Part shown: one piece after another, positions 7,587 through 14,084 of the stretch
How positions within the stretch are numbered: position 1 is the first letter of the stretch
How the letters are laid out: each line of letters opens with the position of its first letter
Source of the DNA: JBFHER01 sp041584055
GTDB lineage: Bacteria; Bacteroidota; Bacteroidia; Bacteroidales; UBA5342
Assembly (NCBI GenBank): GCA_041584055.1
Contig: JBFHER010000084.1
Span: 1 to 14,084, forward strand
DNA length: 14,084 nt
Direction: 5' to 3'
Notes under the pieces: generated by a model
What the model was told of the DNA's origin: nothing
What the model saw: the letters and a program-made list of their open reading frames with translations, nothing else
The model's database searches: none
Translations under genes and position numbers: made by a program

Positions 7587-7614
7587 ATAATTAAAGAAAT
7601 ATTTCCTTAATTAT
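7587..7614. promoter_or_regulatory. 28-bp near-perfect palindrome upstream of the hydrogenase promoter
   Basis: Thirteen of fourteen base pairs are complementary around a centre between 7600 and 7601; only 7595 (A) against 7606 (C) fails. The core is GAAATATTTC and the outer arms are ATAATTAA and TTAATTAT. It ends 23 bases before the -7 motif at 7638-7645, putting its centre roughly 50 bases upstream of the predicted transcription start. That position suits a dimeric activator; a repressor site, including one for the divergent TetR, is also possible. There is no following T tract, so it is not an intrinsic terminator for either direction. Confidence 0.6.
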
Positions 7615-7637
7615 GCGCGGTCCTGAATATTTTTTTA

Positions 7638-7645
7638 TAGTTTTG
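7638..7645 (+). promoter_or_regulatory. Candidate -7 promoter element of the hydrogenase gene
   Basis: TAGTTTTG matches TAnnTTTG exactly. Predicted transcription start is near 7650, giving a leader of about 54 nt before the ATG at 7704. A good -33 box is not evident, which would fit dependence on an activator at the adjacent palindrome. Confidence 0.5.
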
Positions 7646-7703
7646 CGCCCTCAATTCTGAATACCGGAAAAAATCCCGAAAAAACTGGTATATCTGAAAT
7701 AAA

Positions 7704-9134
7704 ATGGCATTAGTCAACAACACAATGATTATCCGTCGTGACCTGATGGCGAGGACGGTAAAACTGATGAAAGAAGGCAAACTGGTTGAAGAAATCGATC
7801 GGCTTCCAATTGAGTATTCCCCACGTCATAAGGATGCGAAACGCAGGTGCTGCATTTACAAGGAGCGTGCAATTATCAAATACAAAATGATGCCGGTGTT
7901 GGGATATGCTGTGGGTGATGAAAAAGACGAGCTCACACCACTCTCGGATTATGCCCAAAGAGCGCTTGATCGCGATTCAATTCACGAACGAATTCTGACG
8001 GTAGCTGACGAAGCCTGTACCTCATGTGTTAAAGCCAACTACATCGTTACCAATTTGTGTAAAGGATGTGTGGGAAGTGCCTGCAGCATGAATTGCCCGA
8101 AAGACGCCATTGACTTTAAACGCAATGGTCAGGCGGTCATTGATGATTCAAAATGCATCAACTGTGGGATTTGTCAGAAGGCGTGTCCGTATCATTCCAT
8201 TGTGTACATGCCGGTGCCCTGTGAAGAATCCTGCCCGGTGAATGCAATTCAAAAAGATAAATATGGCATTGAGCAAATTGATGAATCAAAATGCATCTAC
8301 TGCGGACGCTGCGTGAATGCCTGTCCATTTGGCGCTATTTTTGAAATTTCGAATCTTGTAGATGTTTTTAGAAACATTCAGGCAGGCAAAAAAGTGATTG
8401 CGATTGTAGCCCCCTCCATTATGGGTCAATACAAGGCATCCACAGGTCAGATTTTTGCAGGGATAAAAGCACTCGGGTTCCATGATGTAATAGAAGTTGC
8501 AAATGGTGCCATGGTCACTGCTGCAAATGAAGCCATTGAACTCAAGGAAAAACTTGAAAACGGCCAAAGCTTCATGACCACCAGCTGCTGCCCGGGTTAT
8601 ATGGAAGCGGTAGACAAGCATCTGCCTGAGCTTAAACCATTTGTGTCGCACACAAAATCACCCATGTACTACACTGCGGAGATGGTAAAAAAACAACATC
8701 CGGATGCAGCCGTTGTGTTTATCGGCCCCTGCATTGCGAAACGAAAAGAAGCGCAATCCGCATCCAATGTGGACTATGTGATGACCTTTGAGGAACTGGA
8801 CTCGTGTTTCATTGGCTATGATGTTGACATGAAAAAATTATCGCCGCTATCTTTGAACAAGACAAGTGTCGAAAGCCAGATGTTTGGCGGATCTGGAGGC
8901 GTTACAGCAGCAGTTCTTGCAGAAAACGTTGAAGCTGCCATTAAACCAATAAAAATTGACGGTTTAACTAAAAAAAGCATGACCCTCCTTAAAATGGCAA
9001 CCAAAGGAAAAAGCCAGGGAAATTTTTATGAAGTGATGGCTTGCGAAGGCGGTTGCATTGCCGGACCGAGTGCACATGAAGAGTTCAAAAAGGGAAGTGT
9101 CCTGTTTAAATCCAAATTAAATGAATTGGCTTAA
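7704..9134 (+). CDS. Monomeric [FeFe] hydrogenase, group B type
   Basis: A 476-residue iron-sulfur enzyme expected to interconvert protons and H2 with low-potential electrons, most likely ferredoxin-linked, in the cytoplasm. The three H-cluster motifs are present: L1 TSCCPGY (293-299, with C295 as proton-relay and C296 as ligand), L2 GPCIAKRKE (341-349, C343, K346, E349) and L3 MACEGGC (445-451, C447 and C451). L2 starts with Gly instead of the Met of group A enzymes and L3 is followed by IAGP, features I associate with group B. Two classic ferredoxin clusters are at C151-C161 and C197-C207; eight further cysteines at 105, 108, 119, 122, 127, 131, 173 and 177 suggest additional clusters. No hydE, hydF or hydG is in the window, so maturation must come from elsewhere. 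Confidence 0.92.
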   Translation: MALVNNTMIIRRDLMARTVKLMKEGKLVEEIDRLPIEYSPRHKDAKRRCCIYKERAIIKYKMMPVLGYAVGDEKDELTPLSDYAQRALDRDSIHERILTVADEACTSCVKANYIVTNLCKGCVGSACSMNCPKDAIDFKRNGQAVIDDSKCINCGICQKACPYHSIVYMPVPCEESCPVNAIQKDKYGIEQIDESKCIYCGRCVNACPFGAIFEISNLVDVFRNIQAGKKVIAIVAPSIMGQYKASTGQIFAGIKALGFHDVIEVANGAMVTAANEAIELKEKLENGQSFMTTSCCPGYMEAVDKHLPELKPFVSHTKSPMYYTAEMVKKQHPDAAVVFIGPCIAKRKEAQSASNVDYVMTFEELDSCFIGYDVDMKKLSPLSLNKTSVESQMFGGSGGVTAAVLAENVEAAIKPIKIDGLTKKSMTLLKMATKGKSQGNFYEVMACEGGCIAGPSAHEEFKKGSVLFKSKLNELA

Positions 9135-9139
9135 CAGCC

Positions 9140-9229
9140 TTTCAAATGTAAACAATGTAATTTTTTAGCTCCGTGCATGCTTAAAAAACATTAAAGTAAG
9201 ATGCAAATAAGCTGGCTAAACATTTGAAA
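9140..9229. repeat. Widely spaced 10-bp inverted repeat flanking the hydrogenase-chorismatase intergenic region
   Basis: TTTCAAATGT at 9140-9149 is the exact reverse complement of ACATTTGAAA at 9220-9229, with 70 bases between. The right arm contains the TTTG (9223-9226) that would act as -33 box for the next gene. It may be a looping regulator site or chance in AT-rich DNA. Confidence 0.35.
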
Positions 9230-9251
9230 AATTGAAAATTAATTACTTTTG
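9223..9251 (+). promoter_or_regulatory. Candidate promoter of the chorismatase-like gene
   Basis: TTTG at 9223-9226 and TACTTTTG at 9244-9251 match the two Bacteroidota promoter elements with a 17-base spacing, close to the usual range. Predicted start of transcription is near 9257, about 15 nt before ATG 9272. This implies that the gene can be expressed independently of the hydrogenase. Confidence 0.6.
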
Positions 9252-9271
9252 TTAGCTTTAATATGAATTAA

Positions 9272-10399
9272 ATGCATTTTCTAGGTGGAGAACGGGTTTT
9301 TATAAGACCTCATACAAATCATCTGAGCTTAAACGACCAACTTGAAGACTGTTTAACACAGCTTCGTGAGCTCAATCAGGATTTGGAATTATACAAAATT
9401 AATTTCTTTGTTGATTCCAGCTCTGCAAGCGCTTATTCTCAAACACGCAAGACGCTTTTGGAAACCGTTTCAAATGAATTTCAAACCTCACTCCTTATCA
9501 GTGTAATTGCGCAACCTCCGCTCACTTGCAACATCATGATTGAAGCATTTTTCTACAATCAAAAAGAATGGATCTGCGAAAATTACACAAATACACTTGG
9601 AAACTCTAAATTATTTATAAAAGAGGATTCTGAATTTCTAATCGGCACCCTGCAGGCAAATCATTCACGCAGTGCAACTGAAAATTCAGAACTTGTTTTT
9701 GAAGCGCTTAGAAAAAACCTGAATTCCCTACAATTCCCTATTAATTCTATCATCAGACAATGGAATTATATTGAAGAAATAGTGGCCGTTGAAGGTGTGC
9801 ATCAGAACTATCAGGACTTTAACGATGTTCGTTCTCTATTTTATAACGACCATTTTAAAGAATGTGGCTTCCCGGCTGCGACAGGAATTGGGATGAATCA
9901 AGGAGGCTTGATCATTGAATACATTGCAATGAAAAGTAATTCAGCTGTGACAGCTCCCGTAGACAACAGTCAGCAAATATCAGCTCACAAGTACAGTACG
10001 CAGGTATTAAAAGGCAGTTGTCTGGTGAAGACAACCCCAAAATTTGAACGCGCACGCTACCTGAAATGTGGAGATAAGTCAATGTTCTTTATTTCCGGAA
10101 CAGCTTCTATCATAGGCGAGAAAACCGTTGGGATAGACAATCCAGCCATGCAAACCGAAGTAAGTATTAATAACATACGGGAGCTTTATTCAGAGCAGAT
10201 TTTAAAACAGCTATCTATAAATGACATGCGCACAGAATATGGCCATATGCGTGTGTATGTTAAAAATGAAGCTGATTTTAAAACAATTCAATCTGTTTGT
10301 CACAAGTTTTATGGAGATCTTCCCATGGTGTTTATAAAAGCGGATGTGTGCAGAGACAACCTTTTGGTCGAGATTGAAGGAGAAGTACTACTAAAATAA
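9272..10399 (+). CDS. Chorismatase-family protein (FkbO/Hyg5/XanB2-like), probable 3-hydroxybenzoate synthase type
   Basis: A 375-residue cytosolic protein with the chorismatase pattern of two YjgF/RidA-like halves. Recognised stretches are RQWNYIEEI (162-170), NYQDFNDVR (179-187), FPAATGIG (200-207), FISGTASIIG (273-282) and the C-terminal VCRDNLLVEIEG (359-370). The family cleaves chorismate, releasing pyruvate and making either a dihydroxy-cyclohexadiene acid (FkbO) or hydroxybenzoate (Hyg5, XanB2). E367 aligns with the catalytic Glu, and C360, seven residues before it, matches the spacing I recall for Cys327/Glu334 in Hyg5; together with SGTAS rather than SATAS this favours a 3-hydroxybenzoate product. 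A stop (TAA 9269-9271) immediately precedes the ATG in frame, fixing the earliest start. No partner pathway genes are adjacent. Confidence 0.75.
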   Translation: MHFLGGERVFIRPHTNHLSLNDQLEDCLTQLRELNQDLELYKINFFVDSSSASAYSQTRKTLLETVSNEFQTSLLISVIAQPPLTCNIMIEAFFYNQKEWICENYTNTLGNSKLFIKEDSEFLIGTLQANHSRSATENSELVFEALRKNLNSLQFPINSIIRQWNYIEEIVAVEGVHQNYQDFNDVRSLFYNDHFKECGFPAATGIGMNQGGLIIEYIAMKSNSAVTAPVDNSQQISAHKYSTQVLKGSCLVKTTPKFERARYLKCGDKSMFFISGTASIIGEKTVGIDNPAMQTEVSINNIRELYSEQILKQLSINDMRTEYGHMRVYVKNEADFKTIQSVCHKFYGDLPMVFIKADVCRDNLLVEIEGEVLLK

Positions 10400-10566
10400 A
10401 ATCTGAATCAGCTTTGAATTCACAAAAAAATATTCAACCACTAAAATACTAACAACCAACATCTTATTATTATCACCTTGAACTTATCGCTTTGGTTAGC
10501 GCTACATTTCACGTTTAAATAATAAATTTTTATGTATGGTTTTCTTTACATTTTGAATATTTTACT

Positions 10567-10574
10567 TAACTTTG
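10567..10574 (+). promoter_or_regulatory. Candidate -7 promoter element of the membrane protein-XRE-MDR operon
   Basis: TAACTTTG is a perfect TAnnTTTG match. Transcription would start near 10580 and leave a leader of about 50 nt before ATG 10631. A TTTG at 10552-10555 is too close to act as a standard -33 box. Confidence 0.45.
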
Positions 10575-10630
10575 TGTCGTAAATAATATACTTTTTGTTT
10601 GATTTGTTATACACATAAAATTAAAAAACT

Positions 10631-11077
10631 ATGGATTACAGAGAGAAAGAAAATATCGTGAATATTTTTAGCGGTATCCTGATTACTGCAATTGTTGGGT
10701 GGGTAGTTTATCAAAGACATTTAGACGGGCGTTTTGATTTAACCGAAGATGTCGGTACCTGGGGAGTCATATTCCTTATCTTCATGGGCGTTTCGATTGT
10801 TGCGCGCATAATAATTTATATCATCTTTCATATTATCAATGCGATTGCAACCAAGGAGCAGGATATTCCTGTGGAAGATGAACGTGACAAACTGATTAAA
10901 TTAAAAGGGACCAGAAATGCATATTACAGTTTTTCTAGCGGCTTTGTTCTCGGGATTATTGGCCTATCCGTGGGCATGCCTTTTTATGGAATTTTTATTG
11001 TCTTTTTTATAACCGGTTTAATCTCCGAAATCGTGGATAACGGAACACAAATTTATTTTTACAGAAAAGGAATTTAA
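10631..11077 (+). CDS. Small four-helix membrane protein paired with XRE regulator (DUF2178-like)
   Basis: A 148-residue inner-membrane protein with four predicted helices at about residues 11-27, 43-69, 97-117 and 118-140. A cytosolic loop carries the motif VEDERDKLIKLKGTR (81-95); the DERD followed by a Gly-containing helix is typical of small DUF2178-type membrane proteins that are encoded next to a short XRE regulator. One base separates it from that regulator, so they are co-transcribed. The partner relationship suggests a role in sensing or in regulator control, but no biochemical function is established from the sequence. Family name is from memory and moderate in confidence. Confidence 0.75.
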   Translation: MDYREKENIVNIFSGILITAIVGWVVYQRHLDGRFDLTEDVGTWGVIFLIFMGVSIVARIIIYIIFHIINAIATKEQDIPVEDERDKLIKLKGTRNAYYSFSSGFVLGIIGLSVGMPFYGIFIVFFITGLISEIVDNGTQIYFYRKGI

Positions 11078-11078
11078 A

Positions 11079-11327
11079 ATGGCAAAACGCAGCATTCAAA
11101 ATAATATCAGACGATTACGCTTCAATGCTGATGAGATGACTCAGCAGGAGTTGGCCGACAAAGCCGGCATCTCACGTCAGACCATCGTTGCCATCGAAAA
11201 AGGAAACTACTCTCCCTCTCTGGAATTGGCCTTTCGCCTTGCCCATATCTTTAACACACCTCTGGAAGACGTGTTTTTATATGATCCTGAAAAGGACGCC
11301 ATCAATGCAAAAAAGAAAAAACAATGA
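11079..11327 (+). CDS. Short XRE-family helix-turn-helix regulator
   Basis: An 82-residue DNA-binding protein consisting almost only of a Cro/C1-type HTH. The motif TQQELADKAGISRQTIVAIEKGNYSPSL runs over about residues 20-47, with the second part acting as recognition helix; the C-terminus is a lysine-rich tail. Proteins of this size and form (sometimes compared with YozG) commonly follow a small membrane protein as here. Its stop overlaps the ATG of the oxidoreductase by four bases (ATGA), showing translational coupling. Likely autoregulates this operon, by analogy; the operator is not identified. Confidence 0.9.
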   Translation: MAKRSIQNNIRRLRFNADEMTQQELADKAGISRQTIVAIEKGNYSPSLELAFRLAHIFNTPLEDVFLYDPEKDAINAKKKKQ

Positions 11328-12271
11328 AAGCTGTTGTTTGTGACCGCTATGGGCCACCGGAGGTATTGCGCCTGACTGAAATAAATAAGCCCATACCAGG
11401 AAAAGATCAGCTCAGTGTAAGGGTTATAGCTTCAGCAGTGACGCAAAGTGATCTCTTTATTCGTGGTATGGACATGCCCTCCCCCTTCTATAAAATGGTG
11501 ATGCGAATCATTCTTGGATACAAAAAACCACGGAACCCGGTATTGGGCATTGTGTTTGCAGGCGAAATTGACACCGTTGGGGCAAAAATAAAGCGCTTTA
11601 AACCCGGCGATAAAGTCTATGGGATGACTGGTTTTCGTTTTGGATGTTATGCTGAATATTTGTGCATGAAAGAAACAGATTCCATGGCAGGGTGCATCAG
11701 CCTGATGCCCTCATCCATTGATTTCGACCATGCGACTTCGGCGGCCTATGGCGGTCTTCTTGCCCTTCAATATCTGGAGGAGGGTAACATCAAAACTGCT
11801 AAAAAAGTTTTAATTTATGGTGCCGCCGGCACTTCAGGAACAATCGCCGTACAAATCGCAAAACATCATGGCGCATATGTAACTGCCGTCTGTCGATCGG
11901 AAAATTTCAATCTGCTTAAAACGCTTGGTGCAGACAGGTGTATTGATTACACTTTAACCAATTCCCTTGCAGATGAGGATCGTTTCGATCTGGTGCTTGA
12001 CGCCGTAGGTACCAGAAAAACCTCTGCTTTAAAAATGCATTGCAAAACTGCACTTACAAAAGCTGGCAATTATGTCTCTATAGACGGGAAAAGCATGCAA
12101 ATGAATTCGAAGCGCTTAAACAGAATAAGTGAAATGGTTGATTCCGGGGTATTTAAACCCGTCCTGGACCGCATCTATCCTTTGGAAGAAATTGTTGACG
12201 CACACGAGTATGTTGAAAAAGGACATAAAAAAGGTGGTGTATCGATTCACATCTCCGGACATCATGCCTAA
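11324..12271 (+). CDS. Zinc-independent MDR-family NAD(P)-dependent oxidoreductase (quinone reductase-like)
   Basis: A 315-residue cytosolic oxidoreductase of the medium-chain dehydrogenase/reductase family. The N-terminal GroES-like domain starts MKAVVCDRYGPPEVLRLTE and includes GxVFAGEIDTVGAKIKRFKPGDKVYG (75-100). The Rossmann dinucleotide-binding motif is YGAAGTSGTIAVQIAKHHGA (165-184), with the 'VLIYGAAGTSG' form seen in quinone oxidoreductases and enoyl-reductase-like members. The usual zinc-binding Cys/His residues after the GHE motif are missing, so it should be a zinc-free reductase. Likely reduces an enone, quinone or aldehyde using NAD(P)H; the substrate is unknown. Start overlaps the XRE stop by four bases, so it is the third gene of the operon. 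Confidence 0.88.
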   Translation: MKAVVCDRYGPPEVLRLTEINKPIPGKDQLSVRVIASAVTQSDLFIRGMDMPSPFYKMVMRIILGYKKPRNPVLGIVFAGEIDTVGAKIKRFKPGDKVYGMTGFRFGCYAEYLCMKETDSMAGCISLMPSSIDFDHATSAAYGGLLALQYLEEGNIKTAKKVLIYGAAGTSGTIAVQIAKHHGAYVTAVCRSENFNLLKTLGADRCIDYTLTNSLADEDRFDLVLDAVGTRKTSALKMHCKTALTKAGNYVSIDGKSMQMNSKRLNRISEMVDSGVFKPVLDRIYPLEEIVDAHEYVEKGHKKGGVSIHISGHHA

Positions 12272-12347
12272 CAGGAAATTCCTAAAGTTTAAAAACTGAT
12301 CGCGGAGATTTGATACAAGGAAAACCAACACTTAATAAAAATCTTTA

Positions 12348-12355
12348 TATCTTTG
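12348..12355 (+). promoter_or_regulatory. Candidate -7 promoter element upstream of a short RNA or attenuated leader
   Basis: TATCTTTG is a perfect TAnnTTTG match, located after the oxidoreductase gene and about 43 bases before a strong terminator. It would start transcription near 12360. No TTTG -33 box at the right distance; a chance match is possible. Confidence 0.35.
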
Positions 12356-12359
12356 AGTC

Positions 12360-12430
12360 AACTAAATTATTTATAAACTTCTTAGCGGTTTACATTAAAT
12401 CCTTCAGATAATCTCTGGAGGATTTTTTTG
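12360..12430 (+). ncRNA. Candidate short RNA or attenuator leader (hairpin plus intrinsic terminator)
   Basis: A transcript from the -7 motif at 12348-12355 would be about 70 nt and contain a 5-bp hairpin (TAAAC 374-378 with GTTTA 388-392, relative to 12000) followed by the terminator hairpin at 12398-12429. The next gene starts at 12527, so readthrough could make this a regulated leader. No known RNA family is recognised. Confidence 0.3.
12398..12429 (+). terminator. Rho-independent terminator
   Basis: A 10-bp stem (AATCCTTCAG with CTGGAGGATT, one G-T pair) encloses a 7-nt loop and is followed by seven T residues. It lies 127 bases after the oxidoreductase stop, so it probably ends the membrane protein-XRE-MDR operon, and may also end a short transcript that begins near 12360. 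Confidence 0.85.
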
Positions 12431-12526
12431 TGAATGACAGCCAATTATTTTTCAGATTTTGTTTCCTAATAAAGCTTAAATTCACTACATTTAAATTCAG
12501 AAATTGAATCACTTAACAACCACATT

Positions 12527-13546
12527 ATGAAAAAGATTTACCCCCTTATGATTTTCTTGTGTTTCGTATTTGGTCATCTTCATGCACAACACAGCTTTGT
12601 TGTTCAGAATGGGACCGCAGCTGTCTTTAATTCATTGATCGAGGCATATGATGCTTCTTCAGATGGCGATACGATTTATCTTCCCGGAGGGGAGTTTGCA
12701 GCTCCTCAGAATATCACAAAATCCCTTGCATGGATTGGTGTCGGTCATCATCCGGACTCCACATCAGCCACCTATTTTACCGCAATAACAAACTACCTTT
12801 ATTTAAAAGGGACCTGCGACAATTCGTATTTCACGGGCATCTTTTTCAGAGGAAACCTCAACTTTAACGATGCCGAAGACAATGCAACGGACGTTACTTT
12901 CGAACGATGCAGAATTGATGGAGGGATAACACTAAAAGGGAACAACGACACACTAAATATAAATTTTAGGCTTAGCGAGTGTTACATCTCGGGGATGAAT
13001 GCTTCCTACGGCAGCAATGTTATAGTGGAAAAATGCATTATTAACGGAACTGTTAACAACTTTTATCAATCTGAATTCAATCGGGATATTTTTGTACTCG
13101 GAAGAAGCATCTCCTATGGTCCAAAGTACGTTTTCTTCGGAACATCCAATTCATTGATATTAAACTCCATCTTCATTCAATACCATACGTCCCTATATGA
13201 ATGTCAAAACAACACCTTTATGAATAACCTGTTTGCAGAAAGCATTGTTTTGCCACAAGGAACAAACATGGGAATAAATAACCTGATTGGCAAAGGCATT
13301 AATCAGTTTAAGGATGTTGCCGCCCCAAATACATTTGCCTACGAAAACGATTATCATTTAAAACCAGATAGCCCGGCCAAAGGAATGGCAAACGATGGTT
13401 CTGACATCGGACTTTACGGTGCAACAGACTCCATCAAAGCCGGATTTATTCCTGCCTATCCTCACATCAAATATGTGAACATCAATCTGGAAACAAGCAA
13501 CGGCATGCTACCCGTTGAAATTAAAGTTTCCGCACAGGACAATTAG
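12527..13546 (+). CDS. Secreted parallel beta-helix protein
   Basis: A 339-residue exported protein. The signal peptide MKKIYPLMIFLCFVFGHLHAQ ends near residue 21. The mature part has the short repeated coils of a right-handed beta-helix (pectate-lyase-like fold): 'DGDTIYLPGGEF', 'LAWIGVGHHPDST', 'FERCRIDGGITLKG', 'VEKCIINGTV', 'ILNSIFI' and 'NNTFMNNLFAE'. It ends with 'YHLKPDSPAKGMANDGSDIGLYG', the usual closing turn of this family, and a short tail. No type IX secretion C-terminal domain is visible. Catalytic residues for a lyase are not apparent, so it may be a structural or binding protein. The following gene encodes a clear paralog, 38 bases away. Confidence 0.82.
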   Translation: MKKIYPLMIFLCFVFGHLHAQHSFVVQNGTAAVFNSLIEAYDASSDGDTIYLPGGEFAAPQNITKSLAWIGVGHHPDSTSATYFTAITNYLYLKGTCDNSYFTGIFFRGNLNFNDAEDNATDVTFERCRIDGGITLKGNNDTLNINFRLSECYISGMNASYGSNVIVEKCIINGTVNNFYQSEFNRDIFVLGRSISYGPKYVFFGTSNSLILNSIFIQYHTSLYECQNNTFMNNLFAESIVLPQGTNMGINNLIGKGINQFKDVAAPNTFAYENDYHLKPDSPAKGMANDGSDIGLYGATDSIKAGFIPAYPHIKYVNINLETSNGMLPVEIKVSAQDN

Positions 13547-13584
13547 TCCACAACAAATGATTCAGAGTACTTAAATAAAACATT

Positions 13585-14084
13585 ATGAAACGCACTTTAC
13601 TGTTTGCAATTTCACTGTTTATTTGTGCTGGAATATTTGCACAAGCTCCTATTGTGGTTCAAAATGGTGACGAAATCTATGTGCATTCCCGTCTTGATAC
13701 AATCGTTAAGCACGCACAGGCGGGCAGCACTATTTATTTACCGGGAGGAAATATTTTGCTTAGTGCCGAATTACTCATTGATAAAGAACTTCACATTGTC
13801 GGTGCCGGACATTATCCCGACTCATCAGCTGCCACTTCAATTAGTATGATCTCGGGAGCCAACATCCGTTTTTCACAAGCTGGAAGCCGCTCCTCGCTGA
13901 GTGGTGTATACCTTTACAACGACATCCTTTTTGGCAGCTCTTTGAATGACACCATCATGTTTATTGACATCAGTCGTTGTAATTTAAATACTGTCTTTCT
14001 GGGGCATGGAGACATTCGAAACACACCAAACAGCAACTTCAGGTTTTCAGAAAACGTTATTCGTGGCGCAATCATTGGTGCTGA
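13585..14084 (+). CDS. Secreted beta-helix protein, paralog of the upstream gene, truncated by window end
   Basis: An open frame from ATG 13585 to the right edge (166 codons plus two bases, no stop). The product begins MKRTLLFAISLFICAGIFAQ, a signal peptide, then APIVVQNGDEIYVHSRLD. It parallels the upstream protein: VVQNG, then TIYLPGG after a similar spacing, then IVGAGHYPDSSAATS against WIGVGHHPDSTSATY. This shows tandem duplication followed by divergence. Later coils such as 'FIDISRCNLNTVFLG' and 'FRFSENVIRGAIIGA' are beta-helix-like. The remainder lies outside the window, so length and C-terminal anchoring are unknown. Confidence 0.85.
   Translation, partial: MKRTLLFAISLFICAGIFAQAPIVVQNGDEIYVHSRLDTIVKHAQAGSTIYLPGGNILLSAELLIDKELHIVGAGHYPDSSAATSISMISGANIRFSQAGSRSSLSGVYLYNDILFGSSLNDTIMFIDISRCNLNTVFLGHGDIRNTPNSNFRFSENVIRGAIIGA

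Noticed and set aside
9128..9139. GGCT-TAAC-AGCC hairpin at the hydrogenase stop
   Set aside because: Only four pairs and a very short T run; too weak to call a terminator.
9263..9271. Two-codon ATG-AAT-TAA immediately before the chorismatase start
   Set aside because: Probably chance; useful only because its stop sets the upstream limit of the gene.
13604..13849. Short frame inside the second beta-helix gene
   Set aside because: Out-of-frame shadow of the open frame that begins at 13585.

Overview
The window looks like a chromosomal segment from a member of the Bacteroidota, probably an anaerobic or fermentative one. Five of the seven gene-proximal promoter candidates that match the Bacteroidota -7 motif TAnnTTTG lie at a plausible short distance from a start codon. 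Intergenic DNA is AT-rich, secreted proteins end their signal peptides in the typical '-AQ/-SQ' style, and several genes (LolA-like protein, group B-type [FeFe] hydrogenase, short beta-helix proteins) belong to families common in that phylum. No rRNA, tRNA, CRISPR or transposase was seen.

Layout. (1) At the extreme left edge, on the minus strand, a reading frame opens 17 nt or so downstream of a good -7 motif. Its visible product is MKRFSENMMCMCCMMCMC, with 11 consecutive Met/Cys codons, and it then runs off the window. This is the most unusual signal here and could be a Met/Cys leader peptide (attenuator) or a metal-binding peptide. (2) At 350-1449 (+) is a translationally coupled pair: a SAM methyltransferase and a small lipoprotein. 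(3) At 1460-7430 (-) is a six-gene unit read right to left: a TetR regulator, an outer-membrane barrel protein (4-nt overlap), an ABC ATPase, two FtsX/MacB-type permeases and a periplasmic LolA-like protein. Together they would give a regulated path from inner membrane across the periplasm to the outer membrane, for a lipid, lipoprotein or other hydrophobic cargo that is not identified here. (4) At 7704-9134 (+) is a monomeric [FeFe] hydrogenase of the group B type, preceded by a 28-bp near-perfect palindrome next to its promoter. (5) At 9272-10399 (+) is a chorismatase-family protein (FkbO/Hyg5/XanB2-like), with residues suggesting the 3-hydroxybenzoate-forming branch, standing alone with its own promoter. 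(6) At 10631-12271 (+) is a tight three-gene operon: a small membrane protein with a DERD motif, a small XRE regulator and a zinc-independent MDR oxidoreductase. (7) A promoter motif followed about 45 nt later by a strong intrinsic terminator (12348-12429) may define a short RNA or an attenuated leader. (8) From 12527 to the right edge are two tandem, paralogous, secreted parallel beta-helix proteins; the second (from 13585) is cut by the window end.

The hydrogenase has no maturation genes (hydE/F/G) in the window, and the chorismatase-like gene has no other aromatic-biosynthesis partners, so both would have to act with genes elsewhere. All calls come from reading the sequence; no database search was made.
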